A stretch of DNA of 64,000 bases from Larkinella humicola. GTDB lineage: Bacteria > Bacteroidota > Bacteroidia > Cytophagales > Spirosomataceae. This document shows, in pieces, positions 61,731 to 64,000 of the stretch; positions within the stretch are counted from its first letter, which is position 1, and every line of letters begins with the position of its first letter. The stretch covers positions 434,001-498,000 of the forward strand of contig NZ_VTWS01000006.1 of the NCBI RefSeq assembly GCF_008727875.1, given 5' to 3'. The position numbers and the translations under genes are program-made. The notes beneath the pieces were generated by a model. It did no database searches. It saw nothing but the letters and a program-made list of their open reading frames with translations, and had not been told where the DNA came from.

Positions 61731-63179
61731 ATGAACAATACGCTGCGCAGTGTTCCTGCCTGGTGGGGAATGGTTTTGCTATCCGCTACGCTGCTGGCGG
61801 GCTGTCGCAAGGAAACCGACCTTGTTGAACCAACGACCACCACCTCCTCCGAAAACCAGACCATCAACAAATGGATTCTGGAAAACATGCGGGAATATTA
61901 TTACTGGAATGACAAAATCCCGGCCAGCCCGGATCTGACGATCGCGCCCTCCGATTTCTTCGACTCCATTCTCTACGCCTACGACGCCACCGCCCGACCC
62001 GACGGCGACCGGTTTTCGTGGATCGAGGAAAATGCGGATGATCTGTCGGCGTCGCTGAGCGGAGAATCGACCACCACCGGCATGGAATTCATGCTTTACC
62101 TGCGCTCGCAGGGTTCTACCAACGTGATTGCACAGGTTTTGTATGTTTTACCCAACTCCCCGGCAGCCGCTGCTGGCTTCAAACGGGGCGACATCATCAG
62201 CAAAGTGAACGGTCAAACCATCACGACGTCCAACTACGTTTCGTTGCTCTATTCGGGCGGCACAACGTTCTCCTTTGGTCTGGCCGAATTGCAAAACAGC
62301 ACGCTGGTCGATACGGATCTGACCCGCGCTGTAACGGCTACGGTTTTTCAGGCCAACCCGGTTTTCATGGATTCGGTCTACACCGTTGGCGGAAAAACCG
62401 TCGGCTATCTGGTTTACAATCAATTTGTTCCGGCGCCCAACAACAGCAACGGTTCGGAATATGACGATCAGGTCGATGCCATTTTCAGCAACTTCAAAGC
62501 CAAAGGCGTTAACGAACTGGTGCTGGATCTGCGCTACAATCCGGGCGGCTATACGTCCTCATCCGCCAATCTGGCCAGTTTGATCGGAAAAAATGTCGAC
62601 CGAACGAAAATCTATTTCCGCGAAGAATGGAACTCTACCCTGACGCCTTATCTCCAGCAGGAATACGGCGATGAGTTCTTTATCCAGCGGTTTGTTACCA
62701 AATCGCAAAACATTGGCAGCAACCTCCAGCGGGTTTTCGTGCTGACCACCGACGGAACCGCTTCGTCCAGCGAACTGATTATCAATGGATTACGCCCTTA
62801 CATGACGGTAACGACCATTGGCACTACAACCTATGGCAAAAATGTGGGGTCTATCACGATAGTCGATGATTCCGGAAACATCAAATGGGGTATGCAGCCA
62901 ATCGTTTTTAAGTCATTCAACAGCCTCGGCCAGTCCGATTATTCCACCGGTTTTACGCCCGCGGTGGAGGTTCAGGAACCGCTCAACCTGCAACCGCTGG
63001 GCGACGTCAGCGAACCCCTGCTCAATGAAGCACTTTACCAGATCACCGGAAGCCGCATTGCCCGGCGGGGTGTTGCCGAACCCAACCGCCTGCCCGCCCT
63101 GGGGTCGTCGATCCAGCGCAGAGCCGGCGGAGGGCGAATGATCAAAAGCTTACCAACCTTTAAACCCAGTACCCTATAA
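61731..63179 (+). CDS. S41 family (C-terminal processing) protease lipoprotein
   Basis: This 482-aa protein has a lipobox LLAGC (C25). An N-terminal helical segment (NKWILENMREYYYWNDKIP) is typical of Bacteroidota S41 lipoproteins. A PDZ domain (SPAAAAGFKRGDIISKVNG) and the protease core follow, with catalytic Ser in TDGTASSSEL (about 344) and Lys in TYGKNVG (about 367). It probably degrades or trims exported proteins at the periplasmic side of the membrane. It is followed by the barrel-like gene at 63205. Confidence 0.95.
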   Translation: MNNTLRSVPAWWGMVLLSATLLAGCRKETDLVEPTTTTSSENQTINKWILENMREYYYWNDKIPASPDLTIAPSDFFDSILYAYDATARPDGDRFSWIEENADDLSASLSGESTTTGMEFMLYLRSQGSTNVIAQVLYVLPNSPAAAAGFKRGDIISKVNGQTITTSNYVSLLYSGGTTFSFGLAELQNSTLVDTDLTRAVTATVFQANPVFMDSVYTVGGKTVGYLVYNQFVPAPNNSNGSEYDDQVDAIFSNFKAKGVNELVLDLRYNPGGYTSSSANLASLIGKNVDRTKIYFREEWNSTLTPYLQQEYGDEFFIQRFVTKSQNIGSNLQRVFVLTTDGTASSSELIINGLRPYMTVTTIGTTTYGKNVGSITIVDDSGNIKWGMQPIVFKSFNSLGQSDYSTGFTPAVEVQEPLNLQPLGDVSEPLLNEALYQITGSRIARRGVAEPNRLPALGSSIQRRAGGGRMIKSLPTFKPSTL

Positions 63180-63204
63180 AACACCTTTAAGCTGCCTTTT
63201 CTCC

Positions 63205-64000
63205 ATGAAAACCGCTCTGACTACGTTCTGGCTAACCCTCCTTGTCTGCCCGGCTTTTGCCCAGGGAATCACCGACTACTATCGCCCGGCGGGGGCGTCT
63301 GCGGGGGAATTCACGCCCGAGTACCGATCGGCGAAAGAACGCCGGGCCGAAATGACGAAGCTAATCGCCCGCTACGGCGAAACGTATATCCGGGAGCGTT
63401 GGTACATCGGAGGAGACGGTTTTTTTCGAACCGACAAAGGGCAGCTTGACCAAACCTTCAACGGATTGATCAGTACAAAATCCACTACGCAAACCGGCTG
63501 GAGTGCCGTTGTGGGCTGGGTTGGCAACGAACGCTGGGCGGTGGAAGGCGGCTACGCCCGTTCGCCTATTCACAATACGCTGGTGGTGGGCACCGGTTCG
63601 AACGCCCTCGACCTGCGCTTTGAGAACAACAAGCACGGTTTTGTGGTACGCGGCAAACGGCTGATGCGGTTGGGCAACCGAACCGCCCGTCGCTCCGGCT
63701 TGTGGCTCGGAGCCGGGGTCTGGATGGTGCCGAACAATGGCCAGCAAGTCAGCAACTTTTTGGTGGAAGGCTACAGCTACAGTGGTTCCGGGGGCGGTTT
63801 TGGCCGCACCAGCCGCACCCGGGTCGACACCCTCCAGATTTTTGGGGCAACCCGCCTGAGTCCGCGCCTGAATGGTATGGCCGAAGCCTCGGCCGAATAT
63901 ACCGTCAAGCTGGGCGGAAAAGCCGAACTCAGTCTGTTTGCCCGGAAATACTGGGGACTTAGTAACTCAATCACAACCAACCTGTTATACACCGTAAACC
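63205..64000 (+). CDS. Secreted/outer-membrane barrel-like protein, partial
   Basis: The ATG at 63205 opens a frame that runs off the right edge (265 codons seen). It has a signal peptide (cleavage near AFAQ), then alternating beta segments with aromatic ends (WSAVVGWVG, WAVEGGYA, SGLWLGAGVWM). This is the pattern of a small outer-membrane barrel. No family was recognised. It starts 25 bp after the S41 gene and may share its transcript. Confidence 0.75.
   Translation, partial: MKTALTTFWLTLLVCPAFAQGITDYYRPAGASAGEFTPEYRSAKERRAEMTKLIARYGETYIRERWYIGGDGFFRTDKGQLDQTFNGLISTKSTTQTGWSAVVGWVGNERWAVEGGYARSPIHNTLVVGTGSNALDLRFENNKHGFVVRGKRLMRLGNRTARRSGLWLGAGVWMVPNNGQQVSNFLVEGYSYSGSGGGFGRTSRTRVDTLQIFGATRLSPRLNGMAEASAEYTVKLGGKAELSLFARKYWGLSNSITTNLLYTVN

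Overview
The window looks like a chromosomal segment of a Bacteroidota member, most likely Cytophagales near Spirosoma/Larkinella. The evidence is a SusC/SusD pair, Bacteroidetes-type -7 promoter boxes (TAnnTTTG), LytTR/His-kinase and ECF sigma/beta-barrel pairs, DUF4920, YceI and sialidase-like families, and lipoprotein signals of this phylum. The genus is inferred from gene style only. No rRNA, tRNA or CRISPR array was seen.

Positions 1-20496 hold an uninterrupted run of 16 minus-strand genes that reads like one large catabolic locus. From its 5' end these are SusC, SusD, a DHDPS/NanA-type aldolase, four BNR/sialidase-like secreted proteins (one fused to an SGNH esterase), a Tat-type SGNH esterase, a zinc deacylase, an SDR, a threonine-synthase-like PLP enzyme, an MFS carrier, RraA, RidA, an M81 (MlrC) peptidase and a partial SMP-30 lactonase. 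A divergent FadR-type regulator (20695-21390) is the likely controller. The substrate is not known. The set suggests an acylated sugar acid or amino-acid-like conjugate that is cleaved outside the cell, imported, deacylated and broken down through an enamine intermediate.

Positions 21610-27250 hold a 3-keto-glycoside hydrolase (DUF1080), a Tat-exported Gfo/Idh/MocA oxidoreductase, a DinB/YfiT protein, a 58-aa two-helix membrane protein, a DUF4920 protein and an amidohydrolase. Positions 27370-35980 form a hexuronate locus: uxaC, a Uma2-type nuclease and uxuA on the minus strand, then an exuT-like carrier, kdgK, eda and a uxaB-type reductase on the plus strand. Positions 35952-37774 encode a LytTR two-component pair. 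Positions 38266-47923 hold a small secreted protein, a TonB-type receptor, YceI, a PQQ-type sugar dehydrogenase with cytochrome c, a NUDIX-type regulator, a secreted esterase and DoxX.

Positions 48000-55080 are markedly AT-rich. They carry an orphan LuxR-type regulator, a 1432-aa multidomain secreted protein whose base composition changes inside the gene, and a GT-C-like membrane protein. Decayed insertion sequences follow (IS3-type orfA and an ISAon1/ISL3-like transposase), and then the truncated C-terminal end of a second copy of the membrane protein in normal GC composition. The IS3 orfA remnant is interrupted three times by 16-bp GC-rich words, and one of these matches 15/16 a word in a large inverted repeat at the other end of the window.

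Positions 57674-64000 hold an ECF sigma factor with a membrane/beta-barrel partner, an SGNH-like protein, a triple-repeat PepSY-like lipoprotein, an S41 protease and the start of a secreted barrel-like protein. Intergenic spaces are packed with long, often perfect inverted repeats belonging to several recurring families. Some run into gene ends and supply codons.
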